A DNA stretch of 38,245 bases from a virus, in the IMG/VR virus record IMGVR_UViG_3300025435_000045, positions 1 through 38,245 of that record, one strand, 5' to 3'. Position 1 is the stretch's first letter; each line of letters starts with the position of its first letter. Below are positions 16,599 through 25,433 of this stretch, piece after piece. The position numbers were made by a program, and so were the translations under genes. A model generated the notes under the pieces. That model was not told the DNA's origin and made no database searches. It was given only the letters and a program-made list of their open reading frames with translations.

Positions 16599-17921
16599 AT
16601 GGCATCGACATATTCAAAAGACCTTGAGGTTCATTCATCCGACCAGTTTATCAAATCTTTCAACAGCTCAAATGTCTATTTAACATTTGGATATCAGAGT
16701 CCATGGACAAATGAACTTAGTCCAGATCAAGCCAACACTTCTGTAGAGTCTTACTATGAAACATGGAAATATATGATTGGTGGTAAACTGATTACCGGCA
16801 ATGATTTACGTCATGTCATACCTAGAATAAATTGGACTTCCAACACAACATATATTGCTTATGATCACACACAAGATTCATTAACAAAAGGTGCCAATAC
16901 AGCATATTATGTGGTTACAGATGCTTTTAATGTTTATAAATGCATTGCTAATAATTATGGGTATCCATCCACATCTAAACCAACCTCAACAAATCCTACT
17001 ATTATATTTCAAACTGCCGATAAGTATTATTGGAAATATATGTATACCTTGAGTGTCGATGAACAACAAAAATTTACAACTGATAGTTTTATACCTGTTA
17101 AAACATTGAAATCTGACGATAACTCTTTGCAATGGCAAGTTCAACAAGACGCGGTTCCTGGTGCTATTAATAGTATTTTGCTCACCAATTTTGGATCAGG
17201 ATACTTATATCAAAACGTTATTTCTGTCTCCATAACAGGCGACGGCCGTTTTGCTAATGCTTATGCGGTAGTTAATACACAAACCGATACAGTTCAAAGT
17301 ATTGTTGTTGATAACTTTGGTGCTGGATATACCTATGCCAACGTTATTATCAGTTCAACCGTAGGCAGATATGCCAATGCCAGAGCAATTATTAGTCCTC
17401 CTGGAGGTCATGGGTCCGATGCATTATATGAATTGGGTGGTTCATATGTTATGATCAATGCATCTTTGAATGGTGATGAAGATGGTATTATCTCAATACA
17501 AAGTAATTATAGACAAGTTTCATTATTAAAAGATCCTTTAGTATATGGAACATCAAATGCTATGATCAATCTAGCATTTTCACAAGTAACAAATATCACA
17601 TTAAGTGAATCCAGTTCAACAACCAATTATTTATTGGATGAAATTGTTTATCAAGGATCGAGCTTATCAAATGCATCATTTACGGCATTGGTTGTAGGAT
17701 GGGATTCGGCCAATTCTGTTTTAAAATTGAATAATGTTCAAGGAACACCTGTATCTCAGCCTATCATAGGATACACAAGTTCAGCAACTAGATACATAAG
17801 TTCCGTTAAAGATCCTGATTTAAAGTTTTATTCCGGACATATCCTATATAAGGACAACATTACTGCTATCGAAAGAGCAGTTGATCAAAACGAAAATTTT
17901 AAAATAGTTCTAAGTTTCTAA
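16599..17921 (+). CDS. gp8: Baseplate wedge protein gp8
   Basis: A 440-residue homologue of T4 gp8 (334 residues), a dimeric wedge protein that binds gp7 and gp10. The N-terminal VYLTFGYQSPWTNE matches IFITFGRSEPWSSNE of T4, followed by KYMIGGKLITGNDLRHVIPR and DKYYWKYMYTLS. The C-terminus (HILYKDNITAIERAVDQNE, ending FKIVLSF) matches the T4 end (GEMIYMENRPPIIMAMDQTE, ending INILFTF). The extra 100 residues are largely a G-x-G-Y beta module at about 190-266 (FGSGYLYQ, FGAGYTYA), absent from T4 gp8. Purine-rich leader AGAGAGAGA precedes the ATG. Confidence 0.92.
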   Translation: MASTYSKDLEVHSSDQFIKSFNSSNVYLTFGYQSPWTNELSPDQANTSVESYYETWKYMIGGKLITGNDLRHVIPRINWTSNTTYIAYDHTQDSLTKGANTAYYVVTDAFNVYKCIANNYGYPSTSKPTSTNPTIIFQTADKYYWKYMYTLSVDEQQKFTTDSFIPVKTLKSDDNSLQWQVQQDAVPGAINSILLTNFGSGYLYQNVISVSITGDGRFANAYAVVNTQTDTVQSIVVDNFGAGYTYANVIISSTVGRYANARAIISPPGGHGSDALYELGGSYVMINASLNGDEDGIISIQSNYRQVSLLKDPLVYGTSNAMINLAFSQVTNITLSESSSTTNYLLDEIVYQGSSLSNASFTALVVGWDSANSVLKLNNVQGTPVSQPIIGYTSSATRYISSVKDPDLKFYSGHILYKDNITAIERAVDQNENFKIVLSF

Positions 17922-17937
17922 GAGGAAAGAATATAAA

Positions 17938-20900
17938 ATGGATGCCAACACTTCCAATAGCACATCATTAACCACAAATTTTAATGTCACACCATATTAT
18001 GACGATTATGATCCTTCAGCAGGTTATTATCGAATCCTCTTTAAACCAGGTTATTCTGTTCAGGCACGCGAACTTACCCAGATGCAGACTGCTTTACAAG
18101 AGCAGATTGCTCGTTTTGGTAAAAATATTTTTAAAGATGGTACAATTGTTTTACCAGGTCAATTTACTCTCGAAACGAACGAAGGACGTCCAGCAGGCCG
18201 CGGAATTTCGTATGTTAAAGTCAATGATCTTGATGCATCTAACAATACTGTTATTATGGATCAATGGAACACATATATCAACCAAGGTAAATCAAATGGT
18301 AACACCCGTCTAGAGGTTGTTGGATCAACATCAAATATTTATGCTAAAGTTATTCAAGTTCTAGACGGTGTTCAATCATCCCAGAACACTAAAACCCTTT
18401 ATGTTGCTTATACCTCAGGATCTAGTGCCAACGTATCATTAAAATCATTTCAGGCCGGCGAGACATTAACTGCTAATGTTAACGGAACAATCAGAACTCT
18501 TGTAGTTGCTAATACAGCAAATGCAACTGGTAAAGGTTCTCGATTCAGCATTTCATCTGGTGTTCTTTTTGCTAAAAACCATTTCGTGGCATTCCCAGAT
18601 CAGGCAGTTATTATTGATCGTTATAATGCAAACCCAACAGCAAGAGTTGGTTTCTATATCACAGAAGATATTGTAACGGCATCACAGGATTCTACACTAT
18701 TGGATCCTGCACAAGAAGCATCAAACTATTCTGCTCCAGGTGCAGACCGTTTGGCATTGAATCCAACACTTGATGTTGTTCCAATTGATGCAACACCTAG
18801 TGTTCAAGATTTCGTATCACTATTTACAATTGAAAACGGTATTGTTAAATCATATAATGCTAACACGCAATATTCATATATTAATGATGCTATGGCCCGA
18901 CGCACATTTGACAACTCCGGTGATTATGTCGTTAATGGATTAGATGTCCAACTTAAAGAACATGATGATACCGGTTCAAACTATGGACGCTATCCAAACG
19001 GAAATAATAAACTACTTTATGTAGGTGTATCACCGGGTTCTGCATACGTATCTGGTTATCAAGTTGGCATGCCGTCAACTATGGACCTTGCTACTGAAAA
19101 AGGTCTAACAACAGCAAACGTTACATCTCAATTGACAGCAATTAATATGGGTCAATATGTTACTGTTAATGAATTTGTTGGTGGTTGGCAACTTAATAAA
19201 GGTAATACAATAGGCCTTTATGATACTGCACAAAAAAGAATAACCGGAAAAGGTTGGTCTACTGCGGCCCAAACCGGCACTCTAATTGGTAATGCTATTA
19301 TTCTATCAGTTCAATATATTTCTGGTACACCAGGTTATGATGCCAAGTATAATGTTTATCTTGCTGATATTAAGATGACAGGTTCATATACATTTGGTCA
19401 GGTAAAAAGCCTCTATGCGGCCGCAGTTGGTGGATATAATTCCGCAATAGGTGCTGATAGCGTTTTAGACCTCAATGGTAATGCAGTTCTACAGAATGTT
19501 CCACAATCAACATTATTGTATTTTACAGGTTCTAATTATACTAGCACAGTTCGTGACTCAAATGACATACTTTCTTCACACACCACATTTGAATTCAACG
19601 ATACTCAAGGTATTTCATCCGCAGTTCAGGTTTCAACAAATGGTGTATTCACATTAAGTATTTCTCCTGGTATTGAACAGTTTCCTTATGGTACAACAAC
19701 TCTTCAGGGAATTTCCACAAACGGAATTTATGTAACATTTAATAAAACTTCTGGCGGCGCAACAAGCATGGCTGTTGGACTAGGTGGTGTTACATCAACA
19801 TCATCATCAAACGTTATCCTTAATGGTACAGGTACACACTTTACTAGCCTAAATGTTGGTGACAAAATCAAGTTATCCGGTAATACATTTGTTTATCAGG
19901 TAAAATCAATTGTAAGTGATACACAACTTGTAGTTGATCAGGATTTACCATCATCAAACAATGGTAATACTCTCACCAAGATTTACGAAGCAGGTGACCA
20001 AATTAATTTATTTGGTATTGGTGCAGCAGCCGGATCACAAAGAACAATTGCAACAACATCAACATCATTACAGTTCAATCTACAAGAAACATTCCCAAGC
20101 ATCTTCTATGCTACCGTAACATATCCAGTGGCAAGAACAACTGCACTTGAAATAAAAAAGACACTTAATGCTGGTCGTTATGTTATGATTGATTGTTCAA
20201 CAGCAGGTATCAATGGTCCTTATGACCTTGGTTTCTCTGATGTTTACAAAATTAAGTCTATTAGAAAAGGTACAGGTTCATATCCTTCATCTAATACTGC
20301 CGGTTTAGACGTAACAACATCATTTGTATTTGATAATGGTCAGAGAGATACACATTATGACCATGCTACAATTAAACCAAAAGTTCTGTTGGCTTCAACA
20401 GATATGTTACTTGTTGAGTTGGATTATTTCTATCCTGACTTTACTAACCGTGGTGGTTTCTTCTCTATTGACTCCTATCCAATTCAGGATGATGATACTC
20501 TGTTTAATCCTGCAAACAACATTAGAACTGAAAACATTCCTGTATTCAAATCATCAATTACAGGTCAATCATATGATTTGAGAAACCAGTTGGATTTCCG
20601 TGTTGTTAAAGATAGAACCGCAACTGACACAACAACACCAGGTTCGGCATCTGTTAATCCATCACCAACATCAACTTTGATTTATCCAGCAGCAGGTATG
20701 AAATTTCCTGTACCTTCTTCAGTAGTTGAATATGATTACTATTATTATCTTGGAAGGATTGACATTGTTGTAGTAGATAAAGATAACAGATTTCAGGTTA
20801 TTAAAGGACAACCTACAACTAATCCACAGAGTCCAGTTGTTCCTCCTGGAGTTATGGCTCTTTCACAATTGACTATTTCTCCATACCCATCATTGTCACC

Positions 20901-23900
20901 TGCATATGCTACAAAACTTAATAGATCAGAACTTGCTTCTACTCCAAAGTCTTTAGCAGTATATCGCTATACAATGAGGGATATTGGTTCTCTCAAGCAA
21001 CGTATTGTTAATCTAGAATACTATACATCTTTGTCTCTATTGGAAAAAGCGGCCACTGGCACTGTAATTCAGAATGATGCTGGATTAGATCGTTATAAAA
21101 ACGGTATCTTTACCGATTCTTTCCGCGATAACTCAAATGCGGCTGATTATGATCCAGAATTTAGAATTGTATTTGATACAACAGAAAAGACAATTCGTCC
21201 AGTTTATAAAATGGAATCTATTGTCTATAACTATCTAAGTGGTACAAACGTTAAATATAATAACCCAGTTATCACGGTTGCTTATACTGAAGTTCTTCAT
21301 CATGCGCAACAATATGTTACTATGGACATAAATGTGGAGCGCCAATCTTGGTTGTTTCTTGGTACAGTTAATTTGTTCCCATCCCAAGATATTTGGGTGG
21401 ATACAACCATTCTACCTGATGAACAATTAACTAAACAATCAATTTATATTGTAACCTACGGTTCTCAAGGCACTGCCAATGAAGCAAAAGTTGCTTATGG
21501 CACAACAGCACACTATGATTTAAACAGCGGTAATACCAATTATGGCATCTATCAAGCAAATGGTTATTTTAATCAAAATACTACAGGTGGTGTTGTTGAC
21601 GTTCTCAATACCACAAACTGGAATGCCTGGAATACACATGTTGTAGGATATAAAGTTTATACAGGTAGTGTTGGATCAGATGGTAATCCATATTCTACAA
21701 CATTTTCAACATACGATGCTGCCAGAAACTATGCCAACTCAATTAATCCTGTAGGCGGCGCCGGTGTTACAATTGAAACAGTCTACAACACTGTAAGAAC
21801 AGGTACTCAATATTGGGAAGCTGACAGCACTGACACGGTTCAAACCGATTACAAAGTTATTGATGTTCAGAATTATGCATACATCCGTCCTCAAACTATT
21901 GCAGTTCAATGCACCGGTATGAAACCTTTTACACGAATGTGGCCATACTTTGATAGTGTTGCGATGGCAAATAGCGCGAGGCCTTTGACCGCCAACCAGT
22001 TCTCATGGATTATTAACAACGGTCAATATGGACTTGCTGCAAATACTCTTAATAATATATCATTAGGAACTTCAACAAATCCTGCGGCAGGTATCGTTGC
22101 ACTACCATCTACACTTGGTCCTTGGGCCAACTATGGTGATAGTTTGATTACTGATGCTAATGGTATTGTTACTTTCCAAATGCAAATCACAACCGGACAA
22201 TTTAGAGTTGGACAGCGCCAATGTTTAGTTATTGATAGCAGAAACTATATTGATCTAAGCAGTGCTACTAGTACCGCTGATATTCCTGTTGATGTTTCAA
22301 CCGGTGGTGCCGCAGTATTTACGGCATCTGGTCAAGCAGTAACCAAACAGCGTTCTATTCTATCCACAAAAACAGTTTCTTATCATGCAGAAGCAGTTTC
22401 CCAGAATTATAACTCTGCTGGATTTGAGTATATAGCGGCGCCCCCTCCACCTGCGCCAGCTTCACACTCTTGTACCGCATACTCATTCTTGGCATCTGCA
22501 CCAAATGGTGAAGAAGGTATCTTCCTCACCTCAGTTGATCTATTTGTATCACGTATCGGCCGTGAAGGTTTTTGGTGTGAAATTCGTGAAATGGATTCTG
22601 GACAGCAGATTACACGTAATACAGTTCCATATTCTGAAGTGTTCTTTAATAATCCTGCTAGTGTTCCAATTTCAACAAACGGCAGAGATAATCCATGTAA
22701 TGTTAAGTTTGATATTCCAATCTTCTTGTATAACAATACACAATATGCGTTTGTTATTCATCCAATCAATGCTAATCCAGACCTTTATGTTTGGTGTTCT
22801 AGACTCGGTGAATTGGATATTAACGGACTTGGTACACTAAATGATCGTCGTGGTACTGGCACATTCTATCAAACAAACAATAATACAAACTGGGATATCA
22901 TCGAAGGCCTAGACTTAACCTGTAATTTCTATCGTGCAGAGTTTAACAAAAACCAAGCATCTGCTACAATTGGTAATAGACCAATTGAAAAACTTTTTGT
23001 TAGAAATGTTGGAATTGATTTCTCTAATAATCGTGGTGATATATTCATCTCTGGTGACCATATTTCATTACCAGCATTGAATAGTGGTGCTTCTGTTGCC
23101 GTGACTGACTTTGTTGTTGGTGATCGTTCATTTGTTAATAGTGCCGCAGTAAACGTTTCTACTGGTATCGCAGGAGTCATTGCTGCCGGTAATACGGGTT
23201 ATTATGTTGGCGAAGTTATACGTATTTACTCATCCAATGGTACGTTTAAAGGCCAAGCAACAAACAGTGGTATTACAAATGGCCAAGGAACACTTGATTA
23301 CTATATCAACGGCAGTGATACTTCACTTGTCCAACTTACTGGTTCAGGTGGTGGATTCGTTGTTGGTGATGCTATTATCTGCTCAACTGATTGGAGCCAG
23401 TATGGTTATTTGTATAACATCTATGCAATCTCAAACTGGAGATATTCCGCATTCCATTTTGAACCATCTGCATTGAACTTCCAATTGACAGATATGACTT
23501 ATGAAATGACTTCTGTTGGTACAACTGGTTCTAATCAATTAGTCACAAAGATTGATCCATCAACTACACAATATTTTAATACAGAAAGAGCAGTTCTTTC
23601 TAGAACAAATGAAATTAACCAACTTGCTGGTGCTAACTCACAGATTATTTCAGTCAATATGAAAACTTCATCAAATGCAGTTTCACCATTGCTTGATCTA
23701 ACAAAAACACAAACAATCATACTTGATAACATTATCAACAATGACACAACGGATGAAACATTACCAACTCATGGTGCTTTGATCAATAAGTATATTTCAA
23801 AGACAGTAACCCTTGCTGAAGGCCAGGATGCTGAAGATATGCAAGTTATTCTATCGGCATATCGCCCACCAGGAACTGATGTTAAAGTTTGGATTAAAAT

Positions 23901-24450
23901 TCTAAACGCTCAGGATGGTACATCATTCGCACAGCAACATTGGGTTGAATTGTATAAGGATGGTAATGGTGATCAAACCTACTCATCACTTGATGATAGA
24001 AGTAACTTTAAGGAATATACATATCTTGTTCCTACAAGTTCTGTTGATAGAATAACAATCGCAAACACATTAGGATTCTCAACTGGTATCAACGTTGGAT
24101 TCACACTAAACGGTCTAACATCAGGGTTCTCCGCAATGGTAGAGAGAATTGAGGGTGGTACAATCTACGTTATGTCTGATACAGGATTTGATGCTGGCGA
24201 AACTGCCAATGTTGTAGATACAACTGGTGTCGTAGTAGGCAATACTCAAGTCCTATACACCGGGCGTACCGTGGCACTCAATGGTGATTATGCTGGTGCT
24301 GCTAATGTTATCACCTACACGACTGATGCTGGTGTAACCTATAGCACATACAAATATTTCTCCATCAAGGTAGGTCTCCTAAATGATGGTGTAAACTCTG
24401 CCGTTGTTCCAAGAGTAGGTGATCTAAGAGCAATTGCTTTGCAAAAATAA
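17938..24450 (+). CDS. Giant DUF4815 baseplate/tail-fibre attachment protein
   Basis: A 2170-residue virion protein directly after gp8, where T4 has gp9/gp10 (fibre socket and tail pin). The N-terminus (FKPGYSVQARELTQMQTALQ, EQIARFGKNIFKDGTIV) is the signature of the DUF4815 family of phage baseplate/fibre proteins. Around residues 600-690 is a small beta module (GTGTHFTSLNVGDKIKLSG). Residues about 1505-1665 form a beta-sandwich-like domain (IFLTSVDLFVSRIGREGFWC, YAFVIHPINANPDLYVWCSR). The end (KYFSIKVGLLND, VPRVGDLRAIALQK) is also typical of this family. AGAGGAAAG at 17921-17929 is a good ribosome-binding site. Exact function is unknown; position and composition suggest it links the wedge to the fibres encoded downstream, replacing gp9/gp10. 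Confidence 0.82.
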   Translation: MDANTSNSTSLTTNFNVTPYYDDYDPSAGYYRILFKPGYSVQARELTQMQTALQEQIARFGKNIFKDGTIVLPGQFTLETNEGRPAGRGISYVKVNDLDASNNTVIMDQWNTYINQGKSNGNTRLEVVGSTSNIYAKVIQVLDGVQSSQNTKTLYVAYTSGSSANVSLKSFQAGETLTANVNGTIRTLVVANTANATGKGSRFSISSGVLFAKNHFVAFPDQAVIIDRYNANPTARVGFYITEDIVTASQDSTLLDPAQEASNYSAPGADRLALNPTLDVVPIDATPSVQDFVSLFTIENGIVKSYNANTQYSYINDAMARRTFDNSGDYVVNGLDVQLKEHDDTGSNYGRYPNGNNKLLYVGVSPGSAYVSGYQVGMPSTMDLATEKGLTTANVTSQLTAINMGQYVTVNEFVGGWQLNKGNTIGLYDTAQKRITGKGWSTAAQTGTLIGNAIILSVQYISGTPGYDAKYNVYLADIKMTGSYTFGQVKSLYAAAVGGYNSAIGADSVLDLNGNAVLQNVPQSTLLYFTGSNYTSTVRDSNDILSSHTTFEFNDTQGISSAVQVSTNGVFTLSISPGIEQFPYGTTTLQGISTNGIYVTFNKTSGGATSMAVGLGGVTSTSSSNVILNGTGTHFTSLNVGDKIKLSGNTFVYQVKSIVSDTQLVVDQDLPSSNNGNTLTKIYEAGDQINLFGIGAAAGSQRTIATTSTSLQFNLQETFPSIFYATVTYPVARTTALEIKKTLNAGRYVMIDCSTAGINGPYDLGFSDVYKIKSIRKGTGSYPSSNTAGLDVTTSFVFDNGQRDTHYDHATIKPKVLLASTDMLLVELDYFYPDFTNRGGFFSIDSYPIQDDDTLFNPANNIRTENIPVFKSSITGQSYDLRNQLDFRVVKDRTATDTTTPGSASVNPSPTSTLIYPAAGMKFPVPSSVVEYDYYYYLGRIDIVVVDKDNRFQVIKGQPTTNPQSPVVPPGVMALSQLTISPYPSLSPAYATKLNRSELASTPKSLAVYRYTMRDIGSLKQRIVNLEYYTSLSLLEKAATGTVIQNDAGLDRYKNGIFTDSFRDNSNAADYDPEFRIVFDTTEKTIRPVYKMESIVYNYLSGTNVKYNNPVITVAYTEVLHHAQQYVTMDINVERQSWLFLGTVNLFPSQDIWVDTTILPDEQLTKQSIYIVTYGSQGTANEAKVAYGTTAHYDLNSGNTNYGIYQANGYFNQNTTGGVVDVLNTTNWNAWNTHVVGYKVYTGSVGSDGNPYSTTFSTYDAARNYANSINPVGGAGVTIETVYNTVRTGTQYWEADSTDTVQTDYKVIDVQNYAYIRPQTIAVQCTGMKPFTRMWPYFDSVAMANSARPLTANQFSWIINNGQYGLAANTLNNISLGTSTNPAAGIVALPSTLGPWANYGDSLITDANGIVTFQMQITTGQFRVGQRQCLVIDSRNYIDLSSATSTADIPVDVSTGGAAVFTASGQAVTKQRSILSTKTVSYHAEAVSQNYNSAGFEYIAAPPPPAPASHSCTAYSFLASAPNGEEGIFLTSVDLFVSRIGREGFWCEIREMDSGQQITRNTVPYSEVFFNNPASVPISTNGRDNPCNVKFDIPIFLYNNTQYAFVIHPINANPDLYVWCSRLGELDINGLGTLNDRRGTGTFYQTNNNTNWDIIEGLDLTCNFYRAEFNKNQASATIGNRPIEKLFVRNVGIDFSNNRGDIFISGDHISLPALNSGASVAVTDFVVGDRSFVNSAAVNVSTGIAGVIAAGNTGYYVGEVIRIYSSNGTFKGQATNSGITNGQGTLDYYINGSDTSLVQLTGSGGGFVVGDAIICSTDWSQYGYLYNIYAISNWRYSAFHFEPSALNFQLTDMTYEMTSVGTTGSNQLVTKIDPSTTQYFNTERAVLSRTNEINQLAGANSQIISVNMKTSSNAVSPLLDLTKTQTIILDNIINNDTTDETLPTHGALINKYISKTVTLAEGQDAEDMQVILSAYRPPGTDVKVWIKILNAQDGTSFAQQHWVELYKDGNGDQTYSSLDDRSNFKEYTYLVPTSSVDRITIANTLGFSTGINVGFTLNGLTSGFSAMVERIEGGTIYVMSDTGFDAGETANVVDTTGVVVGNTQVLYTGRTVALNGDYAGAANVITYTTDAGVTYSTYKYFSIKVGLLNDGVNSAVVPRVGDLRAIALQK

Positions 24451-24459
24451 GAGGTTATA

Positions 24460-25236
24460 ATGGAATTTACTTTTGATATGAGTGAAATGATGACCCACAT
24501 CATAAATGTGGATTTTAAAGATGGTCGTGGTAAAGTTCCTGCTCACCAACATGTAAATGGTGGAGGATGGGTAGCAGAAACGGCACATGTTGATTCAGAA
24601 TGTTATGTTGGACCTCATGCAGTGGTTTTTGGTAATGCAAGAGTTACTGAAAAGGCCGTCATAAACGATTTTGCAAAAGTATATGGTAGTGCTAGAGTTT
24701 ATGGATCCGCAAGAGTTTATGGTGATGCTGAAGTATATGATACGGCACAGATATATGATAATGCCAGGGTATGTGGACATGCAAAAGTCTATGAAAATGC
24801 AAGAGTTGTAAATAATGCCTTGGTATATGATAATGCGGAAGTTTACGGTAATGCTATGGTTAGAAACAATGCAGAGGTTCTAAATCACGGAAAAATATTT
24901 GGTAATGCTGACATATATGACTCCATAAAGATTTATGATAATTGTGTGGTATCAAGAAAACCTATTGTTTGTTTTGGATTTGACTCAAACGTATTGATTG
25001 CTGATCATCATGTGGCATTAGGTTGTGTTGTCTTTCCTCCATATTTTGTGGCCAAGACAGGTAAAAGAATGATGAGACTTATGGGTTATAGTCCAGATAT
25101 CTCAGAAAAGTGGATTCAGGCCTTACAATTTGTTATTGAGTTTCATGGTTGTACCGATAGACCGGAAGACCTAGAACATTTTGATGAACGAAAGGCCATT
25201 ATGGATCTACTAACTGCCAAAGTAGGTATTAGATGA
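24460..25236 (+). CDS. Hexapeptide-repeat left-handed beta-helix protein
   Basis: A 258-residue protein whose residues about 37-168 are near-perfect six-residue repeats of the form A-x-V-Y-x-x (AKVYGS, ARVYGD, AQIYDN, AEVYGN), predicting a left-handed parallel beta-helix of about seven coils, usually a trimer. This fold occurs in acyltransferases and in phage structural proteins. The C-terminal 90 residues are a separate globular part with Cys/His residues (C171, H183, H184, C189, H229, C231) and a helical acidic end. No acetyl-CoA-binding signature was recognised. Context (between the DUF4815 protein and the fibre genes) favours a structural spike or fibre cap, but an enzyme that modifies the cell surface is possible. 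AGAGG at 24450-24454 precedes the ATG. Confidence 0.75.
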   Translation: MEFTFDMSEMMTHIINVDFKDGRGKVPAHQHVNGGGWVAETAHVDSECYVGPHAVVFGNARVTEKAVINDFAKVYGSARVYGSARVYGDAEVYDTAQIYDNARVCGHAKVYENARVVNNALVYDNAEVYGNAMVRNNAEVLNHGKIFGNADIYDSIKIYDNCVVSRKPIVCFGFDSNVLIADHHVALGCVVFPPYFVAKTGKRMMRLMGYSPDISEKWIQALQFVIEFHGCTDRPEDLEHFDERKAIMDLLTAKVGIR

Positions 25237-25433
25237 CGGACGCAAAAACAGATTTACCTGGTGTTTATAGAACCCCTGAGGGATTTCTTATAAATAAGGA
25301 TAATAAATCTCTAGAAGCATATAAGGCTAGAAGACAAAGAGAAAAAGAACTCGATACATTAAAAGATGATGTATCATCACTTAAAAATGATTTACAAGAA
25401 ATAAAAGATTTGTTAAAAGGACTGGTAAAGTAA
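25233..25433 (+). CDS. Small coiled-coil protein upstream of fibre genes
   Basis: A 66-residue protein whose ATG overlaps the preceding stop (ATGA), indicating coupled translation. The first 30 residues (VYRTPEGFLINKDNKSLEAY) look like a conserved motif seen in small proteins of T4-like marine phages, and residues 32-64 form a heptad-type helix (DTLKDDVSSLKNDLQEIKDL). No function known. Its position directly before the first fibre gene suggests a fibre assembly factor or connector, comparable in size to T4 gp57A (79 residues), but there is no sequence basis for equating them. The next gene's ATG abuts its stop. Confidence 0.72.
   Translation: MTDAKTDLPGVYRTPEGFLINKDNKSLEAYKARRQREKELDTLKDDVSSLKNDLQEIKDLLKGLVK

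Noticed and set aside
22407-22736. Minus-strand 109-codon frame inside the DUF4815 gene
   Set aside because: It is antisense to a conserved beta-sandwich domain and has no start signal.
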